Part shown: positions 1-5,356 of the stretch, piece after piece | Layout of the letters: every line of letters starts with the position of its first letter | How positions within the stretch are numbered: position 1 is the first letter of the stretch | From: Deltaproteobacteria bacterium | GTDB lineage: Bacteria > Desulfobacterota_B > Binatia > UBA9968 | Length of the DNA: 5,907 bases | Assembly (NCBI GenBank): GCA_027297485.1 | Contig: JAPUHZ010000091.1 | Span: 1-5,907, forward strand | Reading direction: 5' to 3' | Translations under genes and position numbers: made by a program | Notes under the pieces: generated by a model | Database searches by the model: none | What the model was told of the DNA's origin: nothing | The model's input: only the letters and a program-made list of their open reading frames with translations

Positions 1-1
1 A

Positions 2-256
2 CAGGGAGATCTCCAGTCTACGCTCTTTGCCGTTGCCGACGCCTCCACCACCGTCATTGAGGTTCGCCTGGATCGCTACCAGCCGGCTGGTGAGGCCGGA
101 CAGGAGATCCTAAACGTTGATAAGAAGATCACCTGGTATGGTCTCAGGTCGGACGCGAGGAGGTACCCGAACATCGAGGCGATCCAGAATCTCGCTGCGG
201 CCCAGAAGGAACTGCAAGCGGTCATGCAGCGCCAGGATCTCGAGAAGATTAAGTAG
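2..256 (+). CDS. 3' end of an unrecognised protein gene (5' part outside the window)
   Basis: The frame beginning at base 2 is open from the window edge to a TAG at 254-256, giving the last 84 residues of a protein. Codons are strongly G/C-biased in third position (gac, ctc, gcc, acc, gtc), which argues for real coding. The visible part starts with a probable beta segment (LFAVADASTTVIEVRLDRY), has a middle rich in Gly, Glu and Lys, and ends in a charged amphipathic helix (NIEAIQNLAAAQKELQ onward) that finishes in Lys. No signal peptide or membrane segment can be judged without the start. I do not recognise the family. The IS630 element lies 94 bases downstream and does not interrupt it. In the other two plus frames this stretch gives only an Arg-rich shadow ORF. 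Confidence 0.6.
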   Translation, partial: QGDLQSTLFAVADASTTVIEVRLDRYQPAGEAGQEILNVDKKITWYGLRSDARRYPNIEAIQNLAAAQKELQAVMQRQDLEKIK

Positions 257-348
257 TCTCCGACGAGCAGATCCGCGGATTGTCCCTCGTCACAGTTTTC
301 AGCTCAACCTTGGGGGAGGTGGCTATTTCCACCCGTCTGAGGCCTTTC
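257..348. other. Short non-coding gap left of the IS630 element
   Basis: This is the spacer between the partial gene and the IS. It holds a small possible hairpin with arms GGTGG at 318-322 and CCACC at 329-333 around a 6-base loop. No T-run follows, so it is a poor terminator candidate. Removing the IS joins this stretch directly to base 1491, recreating an uninterrupted intergenic CTAG site. The insertion therefore appears not to have broken a gene. Confidence 0.4.
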
Positions 349-1430
349 TAATGTAGTGTCCCTAACGCTTCTTTACATTTGGCGATTTTGGCCAAGATTT
401 GCTCCACTGGAGCGCTCCATACAAACACCTGAGGGTTCTGATTGTGATTGTCCAAATAATCTTTGATAGTCGTAATCAGTGCGGGCACGTTGTGGAAGCT
501 ACCGCGACGGATTCGTTTGTCGGTAAGCTCGCGGAACCAACGCTCGACTAAATTCAACCAGGAACTCGAAGTCGGAATAAAGTGCAGCTGGAACCGAGGA
601 TGGTGCCGTAGCCAGGCTTTGACACGGGGATGTTTGTGGGTCCCATAATTGTCCACGATCAGATGCAAGTTGAGCTTGGGCGCAACCTCGGCGTCTATTT
701 TTTTGAGGAAGCGGATGAATTCTTGATGCCGATGGCGTGGCATACAGTCGCCGATCACCTTACCGTCAAGCATGCTCAGCGCCGCAAACAACGTAGTGGT
801 GCCGTTGCGTTTGTAGTCGTGTGTCATGGTCCCGTAGCGGCCCTTTTTCAGCGGCAAGCCCGGCTGGGTGCGTTCCAGAGCCTGGATTTGGCTCTTCTCG
901 TCCACACACAAAACCAGGGACTTCTCTGGAGGATTGAGGTACAGACCCACCACATCGCACAGCTTCTCGACGAAGTGCTTGTCCCGGCTGAGCTTGAAGG
1001 TCTTGACCAGATGGGGCTTGAGGTTGTGCTGCTTCCAGATACGTTGGACCGCCATCCGGCTGATTCCTTGGGCCTTGGCCATGCTGCGCACGCTCCAGTG
1101 CGTCGCCTGAGAAGGTGTCGTGTGCAGAGTCGCTTCGACGACAGCATGAATTTTTCGTGCCGGCAGTCTCGTAATTCGACCAGGCCGAGGAGCGTCCTTT
1201 TCCAGGCCCGGCAGTCGAAGAGCCAAAAAGCGCTGCCGCCACAGTTGTACCGTAGGACGCGAGACCTTGAGCGTGCTAGCGATGTCCTGACTCAGCACTC
1301 CATCGGCTGCCATCCTAATAATCTTGGCACGCTGTACCAGCCGCAATGGAAGGCTCCTGCTACGTACCCAAGCAGCCAAGGTGGATTGCTCTGTGGAAGA
1401 GAAAACAATTGGGGCTACGGTTCTGCTCAT
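348..1430 (-). CDS. IS630-family DDE transposase, full length
   Basis: This 360-residue transposase cuts and pastes its own element at TA sites. The N-terminal part (about residues 30-135) holds two helix-turn-helix units that would bind the inverted repeats: QDIASTLKVSRPTVQLWRQR near 48-67, then a second near 113-132 (VRSMAKAQGISRMAVQRIW). The catalytic domain has the expected triad: D177 in LCVDEKS, D260 in LIVDNYGTHK and E296 in SSSWLNLVERWF. The last pair is 35 residues apart, typical of the DD34-36E pattern of this family. The gene is one continuous frame, with no orfA/orfB frameshift. The ATG at 1430 is the only early in-frame start. No Shine-Dalgarno sequence precedes it, and the promoter lies so close that the mRNA may be leaderless. 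The TAG stop uses the target-site TA plus the flanking chromosomal base. Confidence 0.95.
   Translation of the reverse strand: MSRTVAPIVFSSTEQSTLAAWVRSRSLPLRLVQRAKIIRMAADGVLSQDIASTLKVSRPTVQLWRQRFLALRLPGLEKDAPRPGRITRLPARKIHAVVEATLHTTPSQATHWSVRSMAKAQGISRMAVQRIWKQHNLKPHLVKTFKLSRDKHFVEKLCDVVGLYLNPPEKSLVLCVDEKSQIQALERTQPGLPLKKGRYGTMTHDYKRNGTTTLFAALSMLDGKVIGDCMPRHRHQEFIRFLKKIDAEVAPKLNLHLIVDNYGTHKHPRVKAWLRHHPRFQLHFIPTSSSWLNLVERWFRELTDKRIRRGSFHNVPALITTIKDYLDNHNQNPQVFVWSAPVEQILAKIAKCKEALGTLH
351..362 (+). repeat. Left terminal inverted repeat of the IS630 element
   Basis: ATGTAGTGTCCC pairs with the right end at 1477-1488 at 11 of 12 positions. The last codons of the transposase (Thr-Leu-His) are written inside this repeat, so the gene runs to the very edge of the element. 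Confidence 0.85.
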
Positions 1431-1438
1431 AATATGCG

Positions 1439-1467
1439 AGCATACAGGATCTATCAGTATAAGTCAA
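1439..1467 (-). promoter_or_regulatory. Probable sigma-70-type promoter of the IS630 transposase
   Basis: Read on the minus strand there is TTGACT (1462-1467), a 17-base spacer, and TATGCT (1439-1444). That is 5/6 and 4/6 consensus matches with ideal spacing. Only 8 bases separate the -10 box from the ATG at 1430, so initiation 6-8 bases downstream would give a transcript with almost no leader. The promoter lies inside the element, so it moves with it. Confidence 0.6.
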
Positions 1468-1476
1468 GTTATTTAT

Positions 1477-1488
1477 GGGACACTACAC
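1477..1488 (-). repeat. Right terminal inverted repeat of the IS630 element
   Basis: Read on the minus strand this is GTGTAGTGTCCC, matching the left end except for the first base. The flanking TA duplication is at 1489-1490. The transposase promoter -35 box lies just inside this end. Confidence 0.85.
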
Positions 1489-1490
1489 TA

Positions 1491-1791
1491 GTGGCTGGGG
1501 CAGGTCGGTTAATTGAGAGTTGTCGCCTTCCGCGTAAAAACGCCGTAGAGGTCAGGCTGTTGAGTGAGGTGCACTTTAAGCTTGACAAGCTTTCCCTGTG
1601 GTGTATCCTCACTAAGGGATTTGGTTTCATAGGTAGCAGGATTTATTCTGTTTCTAGACGGAGGCTGCGACATGTATCATACCATTGCTGGTAAGGGTGA
1701 CTGGTAGTAGCTAGCTATACGCACTGTTCGTGCTTCTAAAAATGCTTCTTGTCAACCACTGATAGGAAGCATTTTTTTATTTATTGAGTCG
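1491..1791. other. Non-coding stretch between the IS and the two-helix membrane protein gene
   Basis: About 300 bases with no convincing gene. The plus frame that stays open to 1694 is a continuation of an ORF lying antisense to the transposase, and its sequence here looks unlike a protein domain. A small inverted repeat (AAGCTT, GAC, AAGCTT) lies at 1578-1592. The sequence TGCTTCT occurs twice, at 1731-1737 and 1743-1749. The second copy is the left arm of the terminator-like hairpin, so the upstream copy could compete for the same right arm. No T-box, riboswitch core or clear promoter was recognised. Confidence 0.4.
1738..1778 (+). terminator. Strong intrinsic-terminator-like hairpin directly upstream of the 1792 gene
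   Basis: The arms AAAAATGCTTC (1738-1748) and GAAGCATTTTT (1766-1776) pair perfectly over 11 bases. The stem can extend inward by six more pairs, two of them G-U, to a 5-base loop (1755-1759). A run of seven Ts covers 1772-1778. The G-U pairs form only in plus-strand RNA, so it should act on plus-strand transcripts. It either ends a transcript whose gene is gone or acts as an attenuator for the gene starting at 1792, 13 bases after the T-run. Confidence 0.75.
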
Positions 1792-2526
1792 ATGCTCTTT
1801 TTGGAGTTCACAGGGAAAGAGTGGCTGTGGCTAGCGCTAGCGGTCGCCTCAATCATCGCATCTTTGGCCGGATATGTTGATGTTGTATATGTCCTGGCCG
1901 GCGTCATCATATTGGTTCTCGCCGCTTTCGTAGTTGCTGATATTGTTCGTCGCTTCAGGCACCATGAATATCCTTTTAAAATCTTGGAGAGCTTCGTTGT
2001 GCTGGGATTTGCCAGCCAAACCGATGGAAGCTTAGCACACTATGTCAAAGAGCAACGATTACTGTGTTTACAAGACCAGGTTCCTGCGCTTGAGGAAGCA
2101 GTGTCGTGTGACGGAAAGGTTGAAGGCGTTTCCATGTATTTATGGGACGCCGCCTCTGGCACCCGCCTTGACACTTCCTGTGAGCGCTCACCAAGGGGCT
2201 ATCGTCACGTTTTTCAGCAACACCCTACTAAAGGAAGGATATACCGTAGGGTTGTAATGTGGACTTTTAGAGATAGCTATCCTAAGGATGAGGAGGGGTA
2301 CACCTTAACTCTCCGGCAACCCACAGAGAGGGTGAGGTTCACCATTTTATTCCCGTACCGAAGACCACCAAAAGACGTCACAGTATCTCTGCTGACCCTT
2401 ACAGGAAAGAAAGCAGTACCGAGGGCAGAACCTTTAACTCTACCCGAGGGCCGCGTCCGTTTCAGCTTTTCGCTGCCAGCGCAGCACGCTGTCGGCACCG
2501 ACTATGATATCAAGTGGCGCTGGTAG
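1792..2526 (+). CDS. Unrecognised protein: two N-terminal membrane helices plus a beta-rich cytoplasmic domain
   Basis: The 244-residue protein begins with two hydrophobic helices, about residues 11-28 and 30-50, joined by a very short turn. R53-R54-F-R-H-H follows, and by the positive-inside rule this places the remaining 190 residues in the cytoplasm. The soluble part has alternating hydrophobic segments typical of beta strands: YRRVVMWTF near 151-159, ERVRFTILFPYR near 179-190, DVTVSLLTLTG near 195-205, RVRFSFSLP near 221-229, and a closing YDIKWRW. Conserved-looking landmarks are D161-S-Y-P and R190-R-P-P. I do not recognise the family. A hairpin anchor carrying a beta-rich sensor or effector domain resembles the layout of some bacterial immune effectors, such as the two-helix beta-barrel type found in CBASS, but no cyclase partner is visible. 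The ATG at 1792 has only a weak GAG upstream. TTG at 1801 is a possible alternative start. It lies alone between two hairpins, so it is probably a single-gene transcript. Confidence 0.7.
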   Translation: MLFLEFTGKEWLWLALAVASIIASLAGYVDVVYVLAGVIILVLAAFVVADIVRRFRHHEYPFKILESFVVLGFASQTDGSLAHYVKEQRLLCLQDQVPALEEAVSCDGKVEGVSMYLWDAASGTRLDTSCERSPRGYRHVFQQHPTKGRIYRRVVMWTFRDSYPKDEEGYTLTLRQPTERVRFTILFPYRRPPKDVTVSLLTLTGKKAVPRAEPLTLPEGRVRFSFSLPAQHAVGTDYDIKWRW

Positions 2527-2569
2527 TTCGCGTTCTACTGTCCGCCTTTTGTCCGTGTACTGGAGCAGC

Positions 2570-2628
2570 CAAGCCCCAAAAGCTGCCATACAAGCAAACC
2601 TCTGGGGCTTGAAATGATTGGGTTTTTT
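2570..2628 (+). terminator. Hairpin downstream of the two-helix protein, possible terminator
   Basis: CAAGCCCCA (2570-2578) and TGGGGCTTG (2603-2611) form a perfect 9-base stem around a 24-base loop. A T6 run lies at 2623-2628, 11 bases after the stem, which is further than in a standard intrinsic terminator. It starts 43 bases after the stop codon of the 1792 gene, a suitable position to end its transcript. Confidence 0.5.
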
Positions 2629-2662
2629 AGGAAGGTTTAGGCTGTAGTCATCATCGGGTTTA

Positions 2663-2709
2663 GACTCTTAATCAGCGGGTCCGGAGTTCGAGTCTCCGGC
2701 GGCCCACCA
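2663..2709 (+). tRNA. 3' fragment (47 nt) of a tRNA-Lys(CUU) gene; probable integration (att) site
   Basis: This is the second half of a tRNA only. The anticodon loop CTCTTAA (2665-2671) carries anticodon CTT at 2667-2669. The 3' anticodon strand TCAGC is at 2672-2676 and the variable loop GGGTC at 2677-2681. The T-stem is CGGAG/CTCCG (2682-2686 and 2694-2698) around TTCGAGT. The acceptor strand GCGGCCC (2699-2705) is followed by discriminator A and an encoded CCA (2707-2709). On the 5' side only two anticodon-stem bases (GA, 2663-2664) fit. The next pair is A-A, and no D-arm or GGGCCGC acceptor strand lies upstream. It cannot be a working tRNA. A copy running from the anticodon loop to the 3' end is the usual form of an att repeat left by a tRNA-targeting integrase. 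Confidence 0.85.
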
Positions 2710-2747
2710 ATAAAATTAATAACTTCCTGATCTACCATCTGCTCTAA

Positions 2748-2924
2748 TCACGCCTTTGCTACCAGGAAGCCCCCAGGTAGCATCATCCGAGCGATCCACT
2801 GCGCCTGCCGTGTTCCCGCCAAGGACATGGTGGCGTAAGTGTTAGCGGTAATCTGGAGGCTGCTAGGGCCTAGTTGGTTGCGCAGGAAGGCCTGTCCTGG
2901 ATAAGGAGCAGGGCAGGCCAAAAA
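2748..2924 (-). pseudogene. C-terminal remnant of a tyrosine recombinase (phage/island integrase)
   Basis: The minus strand has an open stretch of 58 codons from just after a TGA at 2925-2927 to a TGA at 2748-2750, with no usable start for a real gene. Its middle reads LRNQLGPSSLQITANTYATM, then SLAGTRQAQWIARM. This matches the final block of tyrosine recombinases, normally a leucine-gly-his-ser-ser-ile-gln-ile-thr core with the nucleophilic tyrosine a few residues on, in ITxxTY. The tyrosine codon here is at 2835-2837. The usual His of the LGHSS core is Pro, and the upstream R, K and HxxR catalytic parts are absent, so it is dead. It ends about 40 bases from the tRNA-Lys fragment, the usual neighbourhood of an integrase and its att site. 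The identification rests on the motif pattern and context. Confidence 0.65.
2889..2919. repeat. Inverted repeat in the desaturase-integrase remnant gap
   Basis: GGCCTGTCCTG (2889-2899) pairs with CAGGGCAGGCC (2909-2919) around a 9-base loop, with one G-U pair on the plus strand (an A-C mismatch on the minus). It lies 35-65 bases beyond the desaturase stop and could help end that minus-strand transcript, but no good U-run follows on that strand. It overlaps the front of the recombinase remnant. Confidence 0.4.
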
Positions 2925-2953
2925 TCAACGCAAAACTAATATGCCCTACCTCT

Positions 2954-4141
2954 TCAAGGAGATCCGAGAGACTCTAAACTAGACCCCTGTAGGAGTCCCT
3001 GAACTAGGACTGACCAGGAGGCCCGCGTCGCTAAGAAACGAGATCTGACCTTGTGGAGATTTTGCTCGAATTTGTGGGCGGGTATTTTGTGTTTGCTAAA
3101 GGATTCTTTGGCTGACTTGCAATCAGCTTTGAGGTTTCTCCAGCTTGCATACGCCGCCAACAACGCTGAATGAGCAGCGCGAATCTTCTCTTCCATATCC
3201 GTTCGGACCTCTTGAGAGAAAGCCGCTAGTTTTTTCTGCACCTGCTCTTTCTGTACATCGAGGCGCGCTTGAAAAATATGCGCATCGGAGGCCCTGCGTA
3301 GGTTTTTTGCCAACCCAAAGGTTTCGAGCGTTTTGACAAGCCATTTGGTCGGGTCAAAGTGGTACCAACGGACACCATTTCGGTAATCGTATTGAAACCG
3401 GTGATGAAAATTATGATAACCCTCGCCAAGGGTGAGTATGGCAACAACTCCGCTGTCTCGTGATGAATCTTTCAAGGAATAGGGTTGTTTCCCCACGAAA
3501 TGGCAAAGAGAATTTATGAAAAAGGTTGAATGATGGATCATCACCGTACGGGTTATTCCCGCCAGGAGAAAACATCCCAAAGCGTCACCTAAGAAATAGC
3601 CGATCAGCAAAGGGGAAGCCCCTCCAACTAGAATCGCAAGGGAAAAATAAAACCGATGTTGCCAGCGCACCAGTGGGTCTTGGGAAAGATCTCCTACGCT
3701 GTCCAGGTTTAAGTCCTCAGGGCGTTTGATAAAAATCCATCCCATGTGAGCGTAGAAAAACCCACGGCGGATGTTGTAGGGATCGGCATCCTGATCCACA
3801 AAGCGGTGATGGTCCCGGTGGTCCGCAGCCCACTTCAGTGCAGAGTTCTGACACGCAGCTGCTCCAAAAAGCAGATAGAAGAGCTTAATATAACGATTGG
3901 TCTCATAGGCACGATGAGCAAAAAGGCGGTGATAACCGGCCGTAATAGAAGACCCTGTTGCGGCCAAGTAGAATAGAAACACCCCGATCAAAGGCCAAGA
4001 GATTCCCACGAAGTAAACGTAGAGGGGCATACCAATCAAAGCTATCAAAGCAGTTATTGTAAGAAAAAATGTATTCAGCCAATTAATCGGAAGCAAGGCC
4101 TGAGTGGATTGATTTGGTATTATCGATTTTGATTTTGCCAT
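2954..4141 (-). CDS. Membrane fatty-acid (acyl-CoA, delta-9-type) desaturase
   Basis: The 395-residue di-iron membrane enzyme would put a cis double bond into a saturated acyl chain using oxygen and an electron donor, adjusting membrane fluidity. All three histidine boxes are present: H71-RLFA-H76, H108-RD-H111-H112, and H243-NF-H246-H247. The extra His/Asn region HHSTFFINSLCH (203-214) is also as expected for this family. Membrane helices are near residues 24-44, 48-68 and 164-200. The core ends near 285. The last 110 residues are charged and helical (QARLDVQKEQVQKKLAAF onward), a tail also present in some bacterial members. ATG at 4141 is chosen because AAGGA (complement of 4151-4155) lies 9 bases upstream. 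It stands alone on the minus strand and is the only metabolic gene in the window. The family is certain; the exact regioselectivity is inferred. Confidence 0.93.
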   Translation of the reverse strand: MAKSKSIIPNQSTQALLPINWLNTFFLTITALIALIGMPLYVYFVGISWPLIGVFLFYLAATGSSITAGYHRLFAHRAYETNRYIKLFYLLFGAAACQNSALKWAADHRDHHRFVDQDADPYNIRRGFFYAHMGWIFIKRPEDLNLDSVGDLSQDPLVRWQHRFYFSLAILVGGASPLLIGYFLGDALGCFLLAGITRTVMIHHSTFFINSLCHFVGKQPYSLKDSSRDSGVVAILTLGEGYHNFHHRFQYDYRNGVRWYHFDPTKWLVKTLETFGLAKNLRRASDAHIFQARLDVQKEQVQKKLAAFSQEVRTDMEEKIRAAHSALLAAYASWRNLKADCKSAKESFSKHKIPAHKFEQNLHKVRSRFLATRASWSVLVQGLLQGSSLESLGSP

Positions 4142-4463
4142 TGAAAAAATTCCTTAGTCTTTATCATTGCCGACTGACCAGGTCGGCCGATGTTTATTCT
4201 GAAAAATAAGATTTTTATCGAGTTTCGGTAATCGCCGACTTAAGATCTCTCTCGATGAACCCTGAATAACCCGAGTTCAAAAGTCCCAAACGACTGCTGG
4301 AAGGAGCGACATAGATCCCGAATTTGTCTCAGATATAGCCTATAAGCAGCTTAATTTCAATCCTTGAGTTAACTTCCAGGCAGATTAGCCTTGCGCCTTA
4401 CAGGACATCCGGAAAAGAGCCTCCAATAGACCGAAATGGTGCTAGAACCCTAAAAGTGAAAGT
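4142..4463. other. Non-coding region upstream of the desaturase
   Basis: About 320 bases without a gene on either strand. The desaturase ribosome site (complement of 4151-4155) and a small palindrome at 4169-4187 lie nearest the gene. A weak promoter candidate for the minus strand is TTACCG (complement of 4226-4231), a 17-base spacer and TATTTT (complement of 4203-4208), only 3/6 and 4/6 matches. No operator for a known fatty-acid regulator was recognised. The part near the RAYT remnant shows no recognisable remains of its missing N-terminus. Confidence 0.4.
4169..4187. promoter_or_regulatory. Palindrome in the desaturase leader
   Basis: GCCGAC (4169-4174) and GTCGGC (4182-4187) flank a 7-base centre that itself contains GACCAGGTC-like symmetry. 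It lies 28-46 bases before the desaturase start and could be an operator or an mRNA hairpin near the ribosome site. A further GCCGAC at 4234-4239 is a single half-site. The function is inferred only. Confidence 0.3.
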
Positions 4464-4826
4464 ACTATATTCCGAGACGACTTGGATCGCAAGCAGTTCC
4501 TGGAGCTTCTGGCTAAGTATTGGAAGCGGCAAGCATTTAGACTCTTTGCCTTCGTTCTTATGACCAACCATATCCACCTTTTGTTGGAAACCGGTCCAGT
4601 GCCTCTGTCCAAGACCAGGCAGCAGATTTTAGGGTACTACACCCGTTATTTTAATCGGCGCCATCATAAGGTATTTGGTAGAGGAAGCCTAATTTTTCAA
4701 CTTTGCAATCCTGGCACCACAAGCTTTCTCTTAATTGGCCCAATGCAGCTCTACGTCATAGGCGGCAAACTGTTGGTCGGCTGTCAGGAGGGAGAGTTTT
4801 TCGAGTTGGGCCTGAGCAATCAGTAA
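4464..4826 (+). pseudogene. Decayed REP-associated tyrosine transposase (RAYT, IS200-like Y1 family)
   Basis: The fragment starts at the TIFRDDLDRKQF block (from 4464). In intact RAYTs this block follows a YHVTSRGN-type N-terminus, which is missing here. A stop (TAG, 4443-4445) lies just upstream, and the first possible start is TTG at 4482. Counting from that TTG, the HUH metal motif is N29-H30-I-H32-LLLE and the nucleophile region is G51-YYTRYFNRRHH with Y52, Y53 and Y56. Homology then fails: the expected GHLFQGRYKA block is replaced by unrelated residues after about base 4680. The frame runs to TAA at 4824-4826, but the last 96 bases are only the antisense strand of the toxin gene. It has lost both ends and should be inactive. 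No REP palindromes were recognised beside it. Confidence 0.75.
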
Positions 4827-5123
4827 GCGATCAAACGGATCACGATGATGCGCAGGGAGCGTGGCTACGTGAAGGGCATGGCTGTTTCTGACGGGGAGTG
4901 CGCTAACCCCGCTTATTTCCATGCGATTCGGGACGTACTCCGAAGGAGGTAAAGGTAAGGGCAATCTCCCCAATACGTACTTGATAGCTATTTCCCAACA
5001 ACTTGCCGCCGACAATAAAAGATCGTTGTCGGGATCCTGAACAAAATCCAAAGCTTGCTTGGAAAATCGCTCAGGTGAGACCTGTATCCAGAGCCAACAC
5101 TGCGTATCCATCAAGATCTTCAT
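4731..5123 (-). CDS. PIN-domain toxin (VapC-like) of a type II toxin-antitoxin pair
   Basis: The 130-residue protein is a PIN-domain ribonuclease, the toxic half of the pair with the antitoxin just upstream. The acidic metal-binding set is complete: D6 in MKILMDTQCWLW, E44 in SCWEIAIK, D98 in RDPFDRLLIAQA and D116 in LLTADQQF. Length and order fit the PIN subfamily usually paired with Phd/YefM antitoxins. When freed from its antitoxin such a toxin cleaves RNA, often tRNA or rRNA; the target here is unknown. Its ATG overlaps the antitoxin stop as ATGA (complement of 5120-5123), so translation is coupled. No terminator was found after the TAA at 4731-4733, where the decayed transposase frame converges on it. 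All key residues are intact, so it is probably functional. Confidence 0.92.
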   Translation of the reverse strand: MKILMDTQCWLWIQVSPERFSKQALDFVQDPDNDLLLSAASCWEIAIKYVLGRLPLPLPPSEYVPNRMEISGVSALPVRNSHALHVATLPAHHRDPFDRLLIAQAQLEKLSLLTADQQFAAYDVELHWAN

Positions 5124-5350
5124 GACTCAAAATGCTGGAGAATTTCTTCAGGCAGCGGTGAGTCGAAGTCGTCCGGCAGTTTAAATAGCCCCTGGTCCCG
5201 TCCCAGCTTGCGGATCTGCCGTTTGTTAACCGGCAGCAGACGAGCTACGGGCTTACCTGCCCTGGCTATAATAATTTCCTCACCCGCGGCAACCCGACGG
5301 AGTAACCTAGAAAGATGAGTCTTTGCTTCATGAATTCCAACTTCAGCCAT
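5120..5350 (-). CDS. Phd/YefM-family antitoxin
   Basis: The 76-residue antitoxin neutralises the PIN toxin encoded immediately downstream and should repress their shared promoter. The N-terminal DNA-binding part has the family signature: V4-GIHEAKTHLSRLLRRVAAGEE (4-25), then IIIARAGKPVARLLP (26-40). The C-terminal part (about 48-76) is acidic and hydrophobic, LGRDQGLFKLPDDF then PLPEEILQHFES, the segment that normally wraps the toxin. The ATG at 5350 matches the usual family start. No Shine-Dalgarno is visible, and the -10 box ends 6 bases before it, so the message may be leaderless. Stop and toxin start share ATGA. Antitoxin first, toxin second is the standard order. Confidence 0.92.
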   Translation of the reverse strand: MAEVGIHEAKTHLSRLLRRVAAGEEIIIARAGKPVARLLPVNKRQIRKLGRDQGLFKLPDDFDSPLPEEILQHFES

Positions 5351-5356
5351 GGAGTT

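Larger units (their letters stand above)
351..1488 (-). mobile_element. IS630-family insertion sequence, apparently complete
   Basis: The 1138-base element carries one transposase gene and nothing else. Its ends are inverted repeats: ATGTAGTGTCCC at 351-362 and the complement of GTGTAGTGTCCC at 1477-1488 (11 of 12 identical), with patchier similarity further in, such as CTTTAC against CTTGAC. It is flanked by TA at 349-350 and 1489-1490, which fits the TA duplication of the IS630/Tc1-mariner group. With one copy of TA removed, the empty site reads CTAG, the target preferred by IS630 itself. Ends, target duplication and an unbroken transposase together suggest a recent insertion that may still be mobile. 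Confidence 0.9.

Noticed and set aside
318..333. Terminator for the partial gene at the left edge
   Set aside because: The stem is only five pairs and no T-run follows.
117..356. Plus-strand Arg/Ser-rich frame of 79 codons
   Set aside because: It overlaps the better-supported partial gene ending at 256 in another frame and runs into the IS end; the composition is that of an out-of-frame read.
766..1242. Minus-strand open frame of 158 codons inside the transposase
   Set aside because: It is an alternative frame of the same strand as the transposase, and the low-complexity composition is that of a shifted frame.
1578..1592. AAGCTT-GAC-AAGCTT inverted repeat as an operator
   Set aside because: The two units are six-base palindromes in a stretch with no promoter or gene to control; could be chance.
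630..1694. Long plus-strand open frame of 354 codons across the IS and beyond
   Set aside because: It lies antisense to the well-supported transposase, crosses the inverted repeat, and has no recognisable domain; it is a shadow of the transposase codon pattern.
1792..2526. A CBASS system
   Set aside because: The two-helix plus beta-rich layout is suggestive, but there is no nucleotidyltransferase or other CBASS gene in the window, so naming a system would overreach.
2600..2709. Complete tRNA-Lys gene
   Set aside because: Only the 3' half is present; no D-arm, no matching 5' acceptor strand, and the anticodon stem fails at its third pair.
2757..2782. Seven-base inverted repeat TGCTACC/GGTAGCA as a terminator
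   Set aside because: It lies inside the recombinase remnant's coding frame and has no T-run on either strand.
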